The notes under the pieces were generated by a model. That model was not told where the DNA came from. It worked only from the letters and a program-made list of their open reading frames with translations, and searched no databases. DNA of 64,000 nt from an uncultured Lachnospiraceae bacterium (GTDB taxonomy: Bacteria > Bacillota > Clostridia > Lachnospirales > Lachnospiraceae). Shown piece by piece: positions 19,464 through 26,322 of the stretch. A program made the translations under genes and the position numbers. Within the stretch, counting starts at the first letter, position 1. Every line of letters starts with the position of its first letter. The stretch spans positions 60,738 to 124,737 of the forward strand of contig CANQUA010000002.1 of the NCBI GenBank assembly GCA_947626915.1. Direction: 5' to 3'.

Positions 19464-21581
19464 ATGGATTTAAGCAATACCGTTAGTCGGGTCAGAAAGG
19501 AATATAAAGAATATTTACGCGGGACGCATCCTGGCTGGGCAGACAGCACGGTCAGCGCCCATGTCTCCGACGCGTTCTATCTGTATCAGAATGCCGTTGT
19601 TTTGTCCTTCTGGAAATGTTTTGAAAGCGAGGCATCGATGGCAGCGGCGAAACAGGAGATTCTTGATTATCTCACCCATGATATTATGTCTGACCGTGCT
19701 GGGGAGCGCACCGAAGGATATTATAACGAGCTGAAAATGCTCAAAGATTTTATTGACGCGAAAGGCGGCGTGAGGACATACATTGGCTACGAGTACGACT
19801 GTGAGGCAACGGTCTACAATTATGCGAAACAGGTCTTTGACGGTATACTGTCCGTTGGCGACGCTGTCAGGGTCATGAGCCAAAAAGTTCCGTGTTTTGG
19901 CGAGACTTCTCATAAATTAACGGTCATGATGTTTGCTTCCATGATGAACGGATCAAAATACACCCGGCGGGCGAATACGGAAACGACGATCTTTTTCATA
20001 TCCAATATTGGCAGAGATTACGGTAAGGAACGGATGATCAACGCGCTCCGGGCAACGCAGGACAATATCAAATACTATTATGAGCAGACCGGAAACAAAT
20101 CCGCCAGCATCCGCAGAGGCTGCAGGAAAATAGCGGACGAAGCCGGCCTAAGCATTTCCTTTGGCGAGAAAATTTTTGATGGCATCATTCCGAAAGAAAC
20201 AACCGACGCCGCATTGATTGAGGATGCAGCTGCGGTCAGGTATTGGCTCTATGCCGCCGGTGAGGGATCGGTAAACTGGGAAACTGATTATGCGGACGGC
20301 ATCATGGCGATTGGCTGGAGTGAAATGGGCGATCTTATGTCATATAGCTCAAAAGCGGAGATCCGAAGCAGGATGCAGGAAATATTTGGCGGAAGCAATT
20401 CCTACAAAAATCAGGTTCTTGCCATATGGCAGTTTGCAAACGAGCTGAAACCCGGCGATGTTGTTTTTGTCAAAAAAGGGATGAGGCAAATTCTCGGCCG
20501 CGGCGTGGTTGAGGGTGAGTATGTGTATGAGCCTGCCCGCGGACCTTTCTGCAATATCCGGAAAGTTCGCTGGACGGATAAAGGCGAATGGGAACGAACT
20601 GAGCAAAGCGTGATGAAGACCTTGACGGATATTACGCAATATACCGACCTCGTAAAAAAGTTGCAGAGCCTGATTGACGGAGATAAGCCGGTGGAAGATG
20701 TCATGGATGTCGAAGAAGAGGAGGTTTCCTGCAAACCTTACACAGCGGCGGATTTCCTCCAGGATGTTTACATGGACGAAGAACATTATAATACTCTCAA
20801 GACTCTTTTGCTGACAAAGAAAAACGTAATCCTTCAAGGCGCGCCGGGCGTCGGCAAAACGTTTGCTGCAAAACGGCTGGCATTTTCTGTCATGGGAGAA
20901 AAAGACAACAACCGCGTCAAAATGGTACAGTTCCATCAGAGTTACAGTTATGAGGACTTTGTCATGGGCTTCCGTCCCACTGAGACGGGGTTTGAGTTAA
21001 GAAAAGGCGTGTTTTATGAGTTCTGCCGCAAGGCGGCTGAGGATGACCGTCCGTATTTCTTTATCATTGACGAGATCAACAGAGGTAATCTGAGTAAGAT
21101 TTTCGGGGAGCTGTTCATGCTGATCGAGAACGATAAGCGAGGAGTTGAATTGCAGCTTCTCTATGCGGACGAGCAATTTTCTATTCCGAGCAATGTTTAC
21201 ATCATCGGTATGATGAATACGGCAGACCGCAGTCTCGCCATGCTGGACTATGCATTGCGCCGCCGTTTTGCATTTTTTGAGATCATTCCGGCTTTCGGAT
21301 CGTCCGGCTTCAAGGCATATCAGGCAAAAGTTAATAATCCGAAGTTTGACCGCCTGGTTGCTGCGGTGGAGCAGCTGAACGAGGCGATTGCGAACGACGA
21401 TTCTCTGGGCGATGGTTTCTGTATCGGCCATAGCTATTTCTGCACTAAGTCTACGATCAACGATGAATGGATGAAGTCCGTAGTCAGCTATGAGCTGATT
21501 CCGCTGCTGAAAGAGTATTGGTTTGACGAAGCTGTCAAAGTGAAGGAATGGAGCGGTAAGCTTCTGGAGGCGGTTAAATGA
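19464..21581 (+). CDS. mcrB: McrB-type AAA+ GTPase with EVE-like domain (restriction subunit)
   Basis: The motor subunit of a McrBC-type modification-dependent restriction system. An N-terminal region of about 255 residues of unknown fold is followed by an EVE/PUA-like modified-base-reading domain (about 260-375, with YWLYAAGEG, GIMAIGW and LKPGDVVFVKKG). The AAA+ domain has GAPGVGKT (about 459), FFIIDEINRG (about 532) and the McrB signature NTADRSLAMLDYALRRRF. ATG 19464 is my choice; a TTG at 19437 is possible. The gene is visibly more AT-rich than its neighbours, suggesting acquisition. It overlaps mcrC by 4 bases. Confidence 0.88.
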   Translation: MDLSNTVSRVRKEYKEYLRGTHPGWADSTVSAHVSDAFYLYQNAVVLSFWKCFESEASMAAAKQEILDYLTHDIMSDRAGERTEGYYNELKMLKDFIDAKGGVRTYIGYEYDCEATVYNYAKQVFDGILSVGDAVRVMSQKVPCFGETSHKLTVMMFASMMNGSKYTRRANTETTIFFISNIGRDYGKERMINALRATQDNIKYYYEQTGNKSASIRRGCRKIADEAGLSISFGEKIFDGIIPKETTDAALIEDAAAVRYWLYAAGEGSVNWETDYADGIMAIGWSEMGDLMSYSSKAEIRSRMQEIFGGSNSYKNQVLAIWQFANELKPGDVVFVKKGMRQILGRGVVEGEYVYEPARGPFCNIRKVRWTDKGEWERTEQSVMKTLTDITQYTDLVKKLQSLIDGDKPVEDVMDVEEEEVSCKPYTAADFLQDVYMDEEHYNTLKTLLLTKKNVILQGAPGVGKTFAAKRLAFSVMGEKDNNRVKMVQFHQSYSYEDFVMGFRPTETGFELRKGVFYEFCRKAAEDDRPYFFIIDEINRGNLSKIFGELFMLIENDKRGVELQLLYADEQFSIPSNVYIIGMMNTADRSLAMLDYALRRRFAFFEIIPAFGSSGFKAYQAKVNNPKFDRLVAAVEQLNEAIANDDSLGDGFCIGHSYFCTKSTINDEWMKSVVSYELIPLLKEYWFDEAVKVKEWSGKLLEAVK

Positions 21582-22609
21582 TCCGCGTACAGAACATTTA
21601 CTATATGCTTGCCTATGCTTTCCAGGTGCTGCATGAGCAAGGTTATAAGGATGTCGCAACAGAAAACTTTGGCAATACAGCAGAGCTTTTGGCCGCAATT
21701 CTGTGCCGCGGCGTTTCCGGCCAGATTAAACGGGGTTTGTGCAGACAGTACATAACGAGCGAAGAACCGCTTTGCTGTCCCCGCGGGAAGATAGAGCTTG
21801 GTGAATCCATAAAGACGCAAACGATCCGAAAAAAGCAGCTTGTGTGCGCATATGATGAGTTTTCCGTTGATGCTTATACGAACCGCATCATTAAAACGAC
21901 TATGGAGCTGCTGCTTAGGGCGGACATCTCAAAACCAGGGAAGAAAGAACTCCGCAAGCTGCTGATTTTCTTTGATGAAGTCAGTTTCCTGGATATCCAT
22001 ACAATCAACTGGAAAATCCGATATGACCGAAACAATCAGACCTATCGTATGCTTATTGCTGTCTGCCAGCTTGTTATAAAAGGGTTGCTGCAGACATCCG
22101 CGGACGGAACTGTAAGAATTATGGACTACGCCGATGATCAGTCGATGGCTAAGCTGTACGAAAAGTTCATTCTGGGATATTTCCGAAGAGAACACCCTGA
22201 CATTAAAACGTATTCTCCTCAGATTGCGTGGCAAGTCTCGGATGGGCATAGAAATCTTCTTCCTGCCATGCAGTCGGATCTTGTGCTTTCAAACAGCAGG
22301 ACAAAGAAAACGCTTATCATCGACGCAAAGTTTTACTCCCACAATTTGCAGAGGAAAGCACCTTATATGGCAGAGACGATTCATTCCGGGAATCTCTATC
22401 AGATCTTCGCTTACGTCAAAAACTGGGATGCTGCGCCTGATGAGACAGTCTCCGGGATGCTTTTGTATGCCGGAACAGATGACGTCATCCAGCCGGATAA
22501 TGACTATCAGATGAGCGGGAACCAAATCAGCGTGAAGACGCTGGACTTAAACTGTGAATTCGATGTGATCGCCGCCCGGCTTGACGCTATTGCAGAGCGA
22601 ATAAAGTGA
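21578..22609 (+). CDS. mcrC: McrC-type nuclease subunit
   Basis: A 343-residue partner of McrB. The N-terminus (VQNIYYMLAYAF) is typical of McrC, and the C-terminal PD-(D/E)xK nuclease core is visible as SDLVL (about 233) and LIIDAKFY (about 245), then NLYQIFAYVKNW. It is translationally coupled to mcrB. The gene ends only 16 bases before the homology to the second toxin locus begins, so the island edge is at about 22610-22625. Confidence 0.88.
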   Translation: MIRVQNIYYMLAYAFQVLHEQGYKDVATENFGNTAELLAAILCRGVSGQIKRGLCRQYITSEEPLCCPRGKIELGESIKTQTIRKKQLVCAYDEFSVDAYTNRIIKTTMELLLRADISKPGKKELRKLLIFFDEVSFLDIHTINWKIRYDRNNQTYRMLIAVCQLVIKGLLQTSADGTVRIMDYADDQSMAKLYEKFILGYFRREHPDIKTYSPQIAWQVSDGHRNLLPAMQSDLVLSNSRTKKTLIIDAKFYSHNLQRKAPYMAETIHSGNLYQIFAYVKNWDAAPDETVSGMLLYAGTDDVIQPDNDYQMSGNQISVKTLDLNCEFDVIAARLDAIAERIK

Positions 22610-22625
22610 TTTGCGGCAGATCAGG

Positions 22626-22655
22626 CTGACCTTTATTGTTTTGATAAACCAGTAA
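22626..22655 (+). pseudogene. 3' remnant of a Hol-Tox-like toxin gene (copy A)
   Basis: Ten codons ending in TAA (LTFIVLINQ) match the last codons of the intact toxin at 25378-25461 (LTFIIMISR). Everything upstream is replaced by mcrC sequence. The downstream terminator and antisense RNA region are conserved, so this is a decapitated duplicate. Confidence 0.75.
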
Positions 22656-22667
22656 CGTTTTTCGTTA

Positions 22668-22791
22668 AAAAAACCACCCTTGTATGCTTTGGACGAGTCA
22701 AGGGTGGATTTTCTACCTAAACTTTCGGCCAGCCTCTTGTAGAGGTGGTTGTTCCTATCTCTATTATCTGCCCCTATCAGAAAATTTTCAA
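22668..22791 (-). ncRNA. Antisense RNA of toxin locus copy A, with its promoter
   Basis: On the minus strand, TTGAAA (22786-22791) and GATAAT (22763-22768) have a 17-base spacer. The RNA would run from about 22756 to the hairpin at 22674, about 88 nt. Its 5' hairpin ACCTCT-ACA-AGAGG is the same as in copy B. With the toxin gene gone this RNA may be an orphan or may act on copy B. Confidence 0.55.
22674..22713. terminator. Convergent terminator of toxin locus copy A
   Basis: CCACCCTTG (22674-22682) pairs with CAAGGGTGG (22699-22707). A-rich sequence before it and ATTTTCT after it give a U-tract on both strands. Confidence 0.8.
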
Positions 22792-22823
22792 TAGCTTTTT
22801 TACAGAAATCCTCCCGCTTTCTG

Positions 22824-22858
22824 AAAAAAGGCGAGTGAAAGCCTTGCGGCAATCACCT
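22824..22858 (-). terminator. Minus-strand terminator of the secreted-protein cassette
   Basis: GTGA (22853-22856 complement) and TCAC enclose a GCC-GCAA-GGC hairpin, followed on the minus strand by TTTTTTC. It lies at the left boundary of the inserted cassette. Confidence 0.6.
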
Positions 22859-22941
22859 CCACTTAATCTGAGAGCAACCTGTTTTATAAGATTACATTCT
22901 ATACTTATTAGATCATAGCAGCTTCTTCTTGGAGTATGAGA

Positions 22942-23540
22942 TTAGTTCCGGAATCCACCTTTACTTACATAACCACCATCACCCCAACGATCATACTGAA
23001 CTTGTATTCCACGCTGAAATTCAGCAGCTTGTTCTTCCGGACAACTGTATGGCTTAGGATTAAATTCACAGTTGACACTGGCCGGATAATCTAGAGCATC
23101 TTGACGGGTTCCGGACCAACCAGGATATGAAGATGGCTGATCAGTATTGGATTGTGCGGAACCTGGATTCGAACCAGTTGAGGGTGCTGTAATACTACCT
23201 TGAGAATTACCGGCTGGATCGGTAGCACTGACGCTGTCCTCTGGGATACCGGCCACGTCCTGGGTTTGAACGCCGGTGCTTCTGACGCTATCAAGGCCAG
23301 ATGTAATGGCGCCGAAAGTACCATCGTGCTGCTGATTGAAGGTAAGATAAACCGTCTGACCATTGACTGTATAAGCACCGTCTGTGTATGCCATTCGACC
23401 ATACCAACCGTCATGTTCAGTCGGGCAAAAGTATCATTGTTATCTTCATGCCAACGGTCAGTTTAAGCCGCAAAGGAGGGGACAGCAGCGGATAAATTAA
23501 ATGCTGCGTTCATGCAGGCTACTGGCAATAACTTCTTCAT
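22942..23540 (-). pseudogene. Secreted protein gene broken by a stop and a frameshift
   Basis: On the minus strand an ATG at 23540 after GGAGGATACTTAA encodes a signal peptide ending PSFAA, then a TAA. Coding potential resumes (TDRWHEDNNDTFARLN) and shifts frame before DGWYGRMAYTDG; the longest intact part is 150 residues from 23394. That part has a VNGQTVYLTFNQ segment, a Ser/Gly/Pro linker and a Cys-containing end (KPYSCPEEQAAEF). It resembles a small cell-wall-associated protein. At least two lesions indicate decay. Confidence 0.7.
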
Positions 23541-23582
23541 TTAAGTATCCTCCATAGTCAGGTTCATTTTGTGGAACAAACC

Positions 23583-23621
23583 AAAAAGGCAGGGTGCTCC
23601 GCTCTACGCTTCACACCCTGC
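23583..23621 (-). terminator. Terminator of the 258-residue secreted gene
   Basis: GCAGGGTG (23589-23596) pairs with CACCCTGC (23614-23621); on the minus strand it is followed by TTTTT. A nearly identical 36-base copy lies upstream of the same gene. Confidence 0.85.
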
Positions 23622-23637
23622 TTAAAGGTCATTTCAG

Positions 23638-24414
23638 CTACTGTACGGGTTTTTCATAAGTGAATGTTGGATAATCGCGAATATAGCAATCATCAAAACT
23701 CCCTCGTATGGTTATGCTGTTTGAATTTTTTATGTCAATGCTGGCCCCAAAAATAACATCGGCTTGTCGAGGCGAGCCGGCGCCGCCGAGGATAATCGTG
23801 CGAAGAAGATTATCGTTTTCATCATATATCTTTAAGATGCCTCCGTAATAGGGGCATCCAACCGTCATGGTAAGGGTTCCTTCAGAGGCCGGTAAACTGT
23901 ACTTTACAAACCCAGTGCTCCTTATTCTGTGCACATTTGACCAGAAAATATCATATTGACCCACAGTCACATTCTTATAGGAGTCATACAAATGACCTTC
24001 TGTGATATAACCGTCATACAGGTTAACCGTTACGGTTTCTGTTTCCGGTTCTTCTTTAGGCGGCTCTTCCTCTGGTGTTTCAGAACTTCCTGGTATGGTC
24101 TCTGGTATCACGTCTGCAATTTTGGTCTGAACCGAACCGTTGACGATCCAGGCTCCGTTTTCATTCACCTGATAGCCGTCCGGAGTTGTAGCGTTTAATA
24201 AACAATAACCTACCGGACTAAAGTAATAGCATTCTGCAATGCCGTCACTGTTTCCGTCCAGCCATTCCCAGGTGCTGACCGGGTAGGAGCCATCATCATT
24301 TCGCCACCACCATCCAATGCTATCCTGTTCCCATCCCGCTGCGAAAGACGTTATGGACATGATCAGACTCATTCCCATTGAGATACCTGCTGTGATAAAA
24401 CTTTTCTTTTTCAT
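23638..24414 (-). CDS. Secreted protein with wall-binding-like N-terminal module
   Basis: A 258-residue exported protein. The signal peptide ends SITSFAA. A module rich in Trp/Gly/Asp follows (GWEQDSIGWWW, WEWLDGNSDGIAECYYF, GYQVNENGAW), reminiscent of choline/glucan-binding repeats. Then come a Pro/Glu linker (about 105-125) and a beta-rich C-terminal domain (about 130-258). The N-terminal module closely matches that of the large secreted protein at 30947-32602, so they are paralogs in this part. The role is probably cell-surface; the ligand is unknown. Confidence 0.8.
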   Translation of the reverse strand: MKKKSFITAGISMGMSLIMSITSFAAGWEQDSIGWWWRNDDGSYPVSTWEWLDGNSDGIAECYYFSPVGYCLLNATTPDGYQVNENGAWIVNGSVQTKIADVIPETIPGSSETPEEEPPKEEPETETVTVNLYDGYITEGHLYDSYKNVTVGQYDIFWSNVHRIRSTGFVKYSLPASEGTLTMTVGCPYYGGILKIYDENDNLLRTIILGGAGSPRQADVIFGASIDIKNSNSITIRGSFDDCYIRDYPTFTYEKPVQ

Positions 24415-24446
24415 GTTGTATATTCTCCTTTTTATTATTGGAATCT

Positions 24447-24486
24447 AAAAAGGCAGGGCGCTCCGCTCTACGCTTCACACCCTGCC
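24447..24486 (-). terminator. Second copy of the secreted-gene terminator
   Basis: GGCAGGG (24452-24458) pairs with CCCTGCC (24480-24486), with a minus-strand U-tract from AAAA upstream. It differs by one base from the hairpin at 23583-23621 over about 36 bases. There is no gene for it to terminate, which suggests that a deleted paralog once stood to its right. Confidence 0.75.
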
Positions 24487-24532
24487 ATACTTGCGTATAA
24501 CAAAATAACCCACCGCACCCCTTATTTCCATC

Positions 24533-24561
24533 TTGCCTAAAGTTCAAGCATGATTTATAAT
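24533..24561 (+). promoter_or_regulatory. Promoter of the orphan small RNA
   Basis: TTGCCT at 24533-24538 and TATAAT at 24556-24561, spacer exactly 17. The predicted start at about 24568 is the first base of the RNA closing stem. Confidence 0.8.
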
Positions 24562-24567
24562 AGGAGT

Positions 24568-24665
24568 GCATAGTAGTGGTCCTAGCCATTGTGAGAAGCG
24601 CTCGCCAAAGCACTTTTCACACCTGCGGGGGTGTTCCACCACTCCCACAGGTGCTATGCCTTTTT
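24568..24665 (+). ncRNA. Structured small RNA of about 98 nt, family unknown
   Basis: The predicted transcript begins with GCATAG (24568-24573), which pairs with CTATGC (24654-24659), immediately followed by C and five T (24661-24665). Inside are two adjacent hairpins of 12 bp each, both with one C-A mismatch and a 6-base loop: 24590-24621 and 24622-24651. A 16-base strand (24574-24589) connects the closing stem to hairpin 1. Its GTGG (24576-24579) can pair with CCAC in loop 2 (24636-24639), a possible pseudoknot. No convincing reading frame exists. The design is that of a stand-alone sRNA. Confidence 0.65.
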
Positions 24666-24972
24666 AGTTGTCCATGTCCATTTTATCACGGGACGCAAGG
24701 TATTTCAATAGAGAAGTTGGCTTTTTCTTCTATTACAGCATGTATATATTTTTATGGACTTTTCATCGCAACGGCTTATTATAGGTATCACCTACCAGTC
24801 CATAAGTATGAACATAAGATTGCAACAGTCTCTTAGCAGTCACCTAAGCATCTTATATAAGAAGTCCCCTCTCAGCCTGCCCAAGCATATATGCTCCCTT
24901 TTGAACACTATATAACGCAGGAACGCTTATTTCACAGCATATACAGGAATTGAAATTTATCCGGTAGTGCGC

Positions 24973-25004
24973 AAAAAAATACCAGCCGTTTGATTAGCTG
25001 GTAT
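24973..25004 (-). terminator. tRNA terminator, left copy
   Basis: ATACCAGC (24979-24986) pairs with GCTGGTAT (24997-25004), with seven T following on the minus strand. It is identical to the functional tRNA terminator except for one loop-proximal base. Confidence 0.75.
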
Positions 25005-25012
25005 TCATAAAG

Positions 25013-25054
25013 TAGCGGAAGGGAGATTTGAACTCTCGACACCACGGGTATGAA
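25013..25054 (-). pseudogene. 3' half of tRNA-Met, broken in the anticodon loop
   Basis: These 42 bases are identical to the 3' part of tRNA-Met at 25812-25853. Identity stops two bases 5' of the CAT anticodon, after which the sequence is unrelated. This is the usual crossover position for tRNA-targeted integrases, so it may be an old attachment site. It could also be a duplication breakpoint. Confidence 0.8.
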
Positions 25055-25279
25055 GGACTTGCCTCGGCAATCGGCCATTCCCCGGAAGCGCTTATTTTTC
25101 CTAGCAAACCGACATTTTCCCATGGCGTCGAAGGACTTTTGGAAGCGCAAAATTTTCTTCTGAAAGCAAATGTATCTCTCCCCATAGCAACTGCACCAAA
25201 GCCAAAAGCACTTGTATGAAACGATACCTTAAACGCCCTTCCAGCGGAAGCAGAACTTCCGAAAACAAGGTTTTACACA
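25055..25279. other. Unassigned sequence between tRNA half and toxin promoter
   Basis: About 225 bases with open frames on both strands but no ribosome site or recognisable domain. A short inverted repeat GGAAG-CAGAA-CTTCC lies near 25241-25255. On the minus strand this DNA reads straight into the tRNA half, giving a chimeric transcript if expressed. Confidence 0.4.
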
Positions 25280-25308
25280 TTGAAAGATTCCCTAACCTGT
25301 GGTAAGAT
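25280..25308 (+). promoter_or_regulatory. Toxin promoter
   Basis: TTGAAA at 25280-25285, spacer of 17, TAAGAT at 25303-25308. It lies about 70 bases before the toxin start. Confidence 0.75.
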
Positions 25309-25349
25309 AAGGGTGGGAACAATCATGTCACTGCAAGGTGTTGGCCTTC

Positions 25350-25373
25350 CATCCTACATAGATGGGAGGTGGT
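25350..25373 (+). promoter_or_regulatory. Toxin ribosome site partly sequestered in a hairpin
   Basis: TCCATC (about 25348-25353) can pair with GATGGGA (about 25361-25367) and occlude the GGGAGGTGG Shine-Dalgarno. Such self-masking is common in type I toxin mRNAs. Confidence 0.5.
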
Positions 25374-25377
25374 GCGG

Positions 25378-25461
25378 ATGAAATTCGATTTTAAAGACCT
25401 GATGGCCTTCGGGATGTTCATTCTCGCATTGCTGACCTTTATCATTATGATAAGCCGGTAA
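25378..25461 (+). CDS. Hol-Tox-like small hydrophobic toxin (type I TA candidate)
   Basis: A 27-residue peptide: a short charged start (MKFDFKDLMAF), one hydrophobic span (GMFILALLTFIIM) and a basic end. Length, LMxFGxFIxALLTFI pattern and terminal basic residue fit the putative holin-like toxin (Hol_Tox) peptides of Firmicutes. The start has a strong GGGAGGTGG site and its own promoter. The 3' UTR is overlapped by a convergent antisense RNA with its own promoter, the arrangement of TxpA/RatA and BsrG/SR4. Membrane action is inferred from the family. Confidence 0.75.
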   Translation: MKFDFKDLMAFGMFILALLTFIIMISR

Positions 25462-25473
25462 CGTTTTTCACAT

Positions 25474-25597
25474 AGAAAAACCACCCTTGTATACTTTGAC
25501 CAGTTCAAGGGTGGATTTTCTATTCCTTAACAGGCCAACCTCTTGTAGAGGTGGTTGTTCCTACTTTTATTATATGCCCCTATCAGAAAATTTTCAA
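25474..25597 (-). ncRNA. Antitoxin-type antisense RNA of copy B, with its promoter
   Basis: On the minus strand TTGAAA (25592-25597) and TATAAT (25569-25574) have a 17-base spacer. The RNA would start near 25562 and end at the shared hairpin, about 88 nt. It has a 5' hairpin ACCTCT-ACA-AGAGGT and overlaps the toxin mRNA 3' UTR by about 45 bases. Conservation of both promoter elements in copy A supports function. Confidence 0.7.
25476..25522. terminator. Convergent terminator of toxin locus copy B
   Basis: CCACCCTTG (25481-25489) pairs with CAAGGGTGG (25506-25514). AAAAA before and ATTTTCT after provide U-tracts for both the toxin mRNA and the antisense RNA. Confidence 0.85.
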
Positions 25598-25605
25598 TAG
25601 CTTTT

Positions 25606-25788
25606 TTACAGAAATCCTCCCGCTTTCTGAAATTCCTTCCATATAGCCGCAGCTCTATTATTGTCTGTATATATCTCTATGGACTTTTTATCGCAACGAC
25701 TTATTGAATGCATCACATACCAGCCCAAAAGTATAAATATAAGATTGCAGCAGCCTTTATCCGGTAATACGAAAAAAATACCAGCCAT
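25606..25788 (-). CDS. Possible 60-residue small protein (doubtful)
   Basis: An open frame whose C-terminal part (RCDKKSIEIYTDNNRAA ... FQKAGGFL) reads like protein. It lacks a good ribosome site, and its ATG lies within the tRNA terminator hairpin. Copy A has the same C-terminal FQKAGGFL next to 22802-22825 and the N-terminal part near 24730-24840, with an internal stop and the cassette in between. It may be a decayed gene end rather than an expressed one. Confidence 0.3.
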   Translation of the reverse strand: MAGIFFVLPDKGCCNLIFILLGWYVMHSISRCDKKSIEIYTDNNRAAAIWKEFQKAGGFL

Positions 25789-25803
25789 TTGATTAGCTGG
25801 TAT
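25772..25803 (-). terminator. tRNA-Met/tRNA-Val terminator
   Basis: ATACCAGC (25778-25785) pairs with GCTGGTAT (25796-25803), followed on the minus strand by TTTTTTT. Confidence 0.85.
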
Positions 25804-25811
25804 TCATAAAG

Positions 25812-25885
25812 TAGCGGAAGGGAGATTTGAACTCTCGACACCACGGGTATGAACCGTGTGCTCTAGCCAACTGAGCTATTCCGCC
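25812..25885 (-). tRNA. tRNA-Met (CAT)
   Basis: On the minus strand a 74-base cloverleaf: acceptor GGCGGAA/TTCCGCT, D-arm AGCTCAGTTGGCTAGAGC, anticodon arm with CAT, T-arm GAGAGTTCAAATCTC. CCA is not encoded. It could be elongator Met or a tRNA-Ile2 precursor; general resemblance favours Met. It is the second gene of a Val-Met unit. Confidence 0.9.
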
Positions 25886-25897
25886 ATCTGGAGAAGA

Positions 25898-25970
25898 TGG
25901 GGCCAACAGGGCTCGAACCTGTGACCCCCTGCTTGTAAGGCAGGTGCTCTCCCAGCTGAGCTATGACCCC
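25898..25970 (-). tRNA. tRNA-Val (TAC)
   Basis: On the minus strand a 73-base cloverleaf: acceptor GGGGTCA/TGGCCCC, D-arm AGCTCAGCTGGGAGAGC, anticodon stem CCTGC/GCAGG with loop CTTACAA, and T-arm ACAGGTTCGAGCCCTGT. The anticodon TAC reads GUA valine codons. Confidence 0.93.
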
Positions 25971-25997
25971 ATACAGTCTTTTCCCGACTGCTATGTT

Positions 25998-26026
25998 AGT
26001 ATAAATGGTATTGTCCAAATTGTCAA
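25998..26026 (-). promoter_or_regulatory. Promoter of the tRNA-Val/tRNA-Met unit
   Basis: On the minus strand TTGACA (26021-26026) and TATACT (25998-26003) with a 17-base spacer, about 28 bases before tRNA-Val. Confidence 0.85.
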
Positions 26027-26322
26027 CACTTTTTTGAAAAAAATTTTAGACCCTTTTTAAACAATTTTTAAACAGAGAATGTGATGGGGCGGAGCGTCAT
26101 GAGGAAAAGAATGAGGCGGCGATGCCGGAAAATATTTTTGCGGAAAGGAAGGTTCTGATTGAAAGGGCGGCTTCTTTTGTGGTAAACTATCCGAAAGAGA
26201 GACGGGCGGCCGCGGCGGCTCGTCTGTGCGGGAAGGCCGCCGCGGGCATGGAACGGCGGAGCGGGCGCAGACGTTTGTACGGGAATTGAGACCATTGTAT
26301 CAGGAAGCAGGAGGAACGGAAC
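26027..26322. other. Intergenic region upstream of asparaginase
   Basis: About 300 bases without a supported gene. The first part is very AT-rich; the rest is GC-rich. I see no clear promoter or terminator except an AGGAGGAACGG ribosome site directly before 26323. Confidence 0.5.

Larger units (their letters stand above)
24730..25054. repeat. Left copy of a duplicated tRNA-flanking segment
   Basis: This diverged copy matches 25651-25853: shared blocks include tatggacttttnatcgcaacg, ataagattgca and the tRNA terminator. It contains an extra 120 bases or so (about 24838-24958). The last 80 bases match the right copy with one substitution. Confidence 0.75.

Noticed and set aside
24568..24665. 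5S rRNA, SRP RNA or tRNA fragment for the orphan small RNA
   Set aside because: None of the conserved loops of 5S or SRP RNA and no T-arm were found on either strand.
25028..25219. A 63-codon protein starting in the tRNA half
   Set aside because: The start lies in tRNA sequence without a ribosome site; the opposite strand is equally open.
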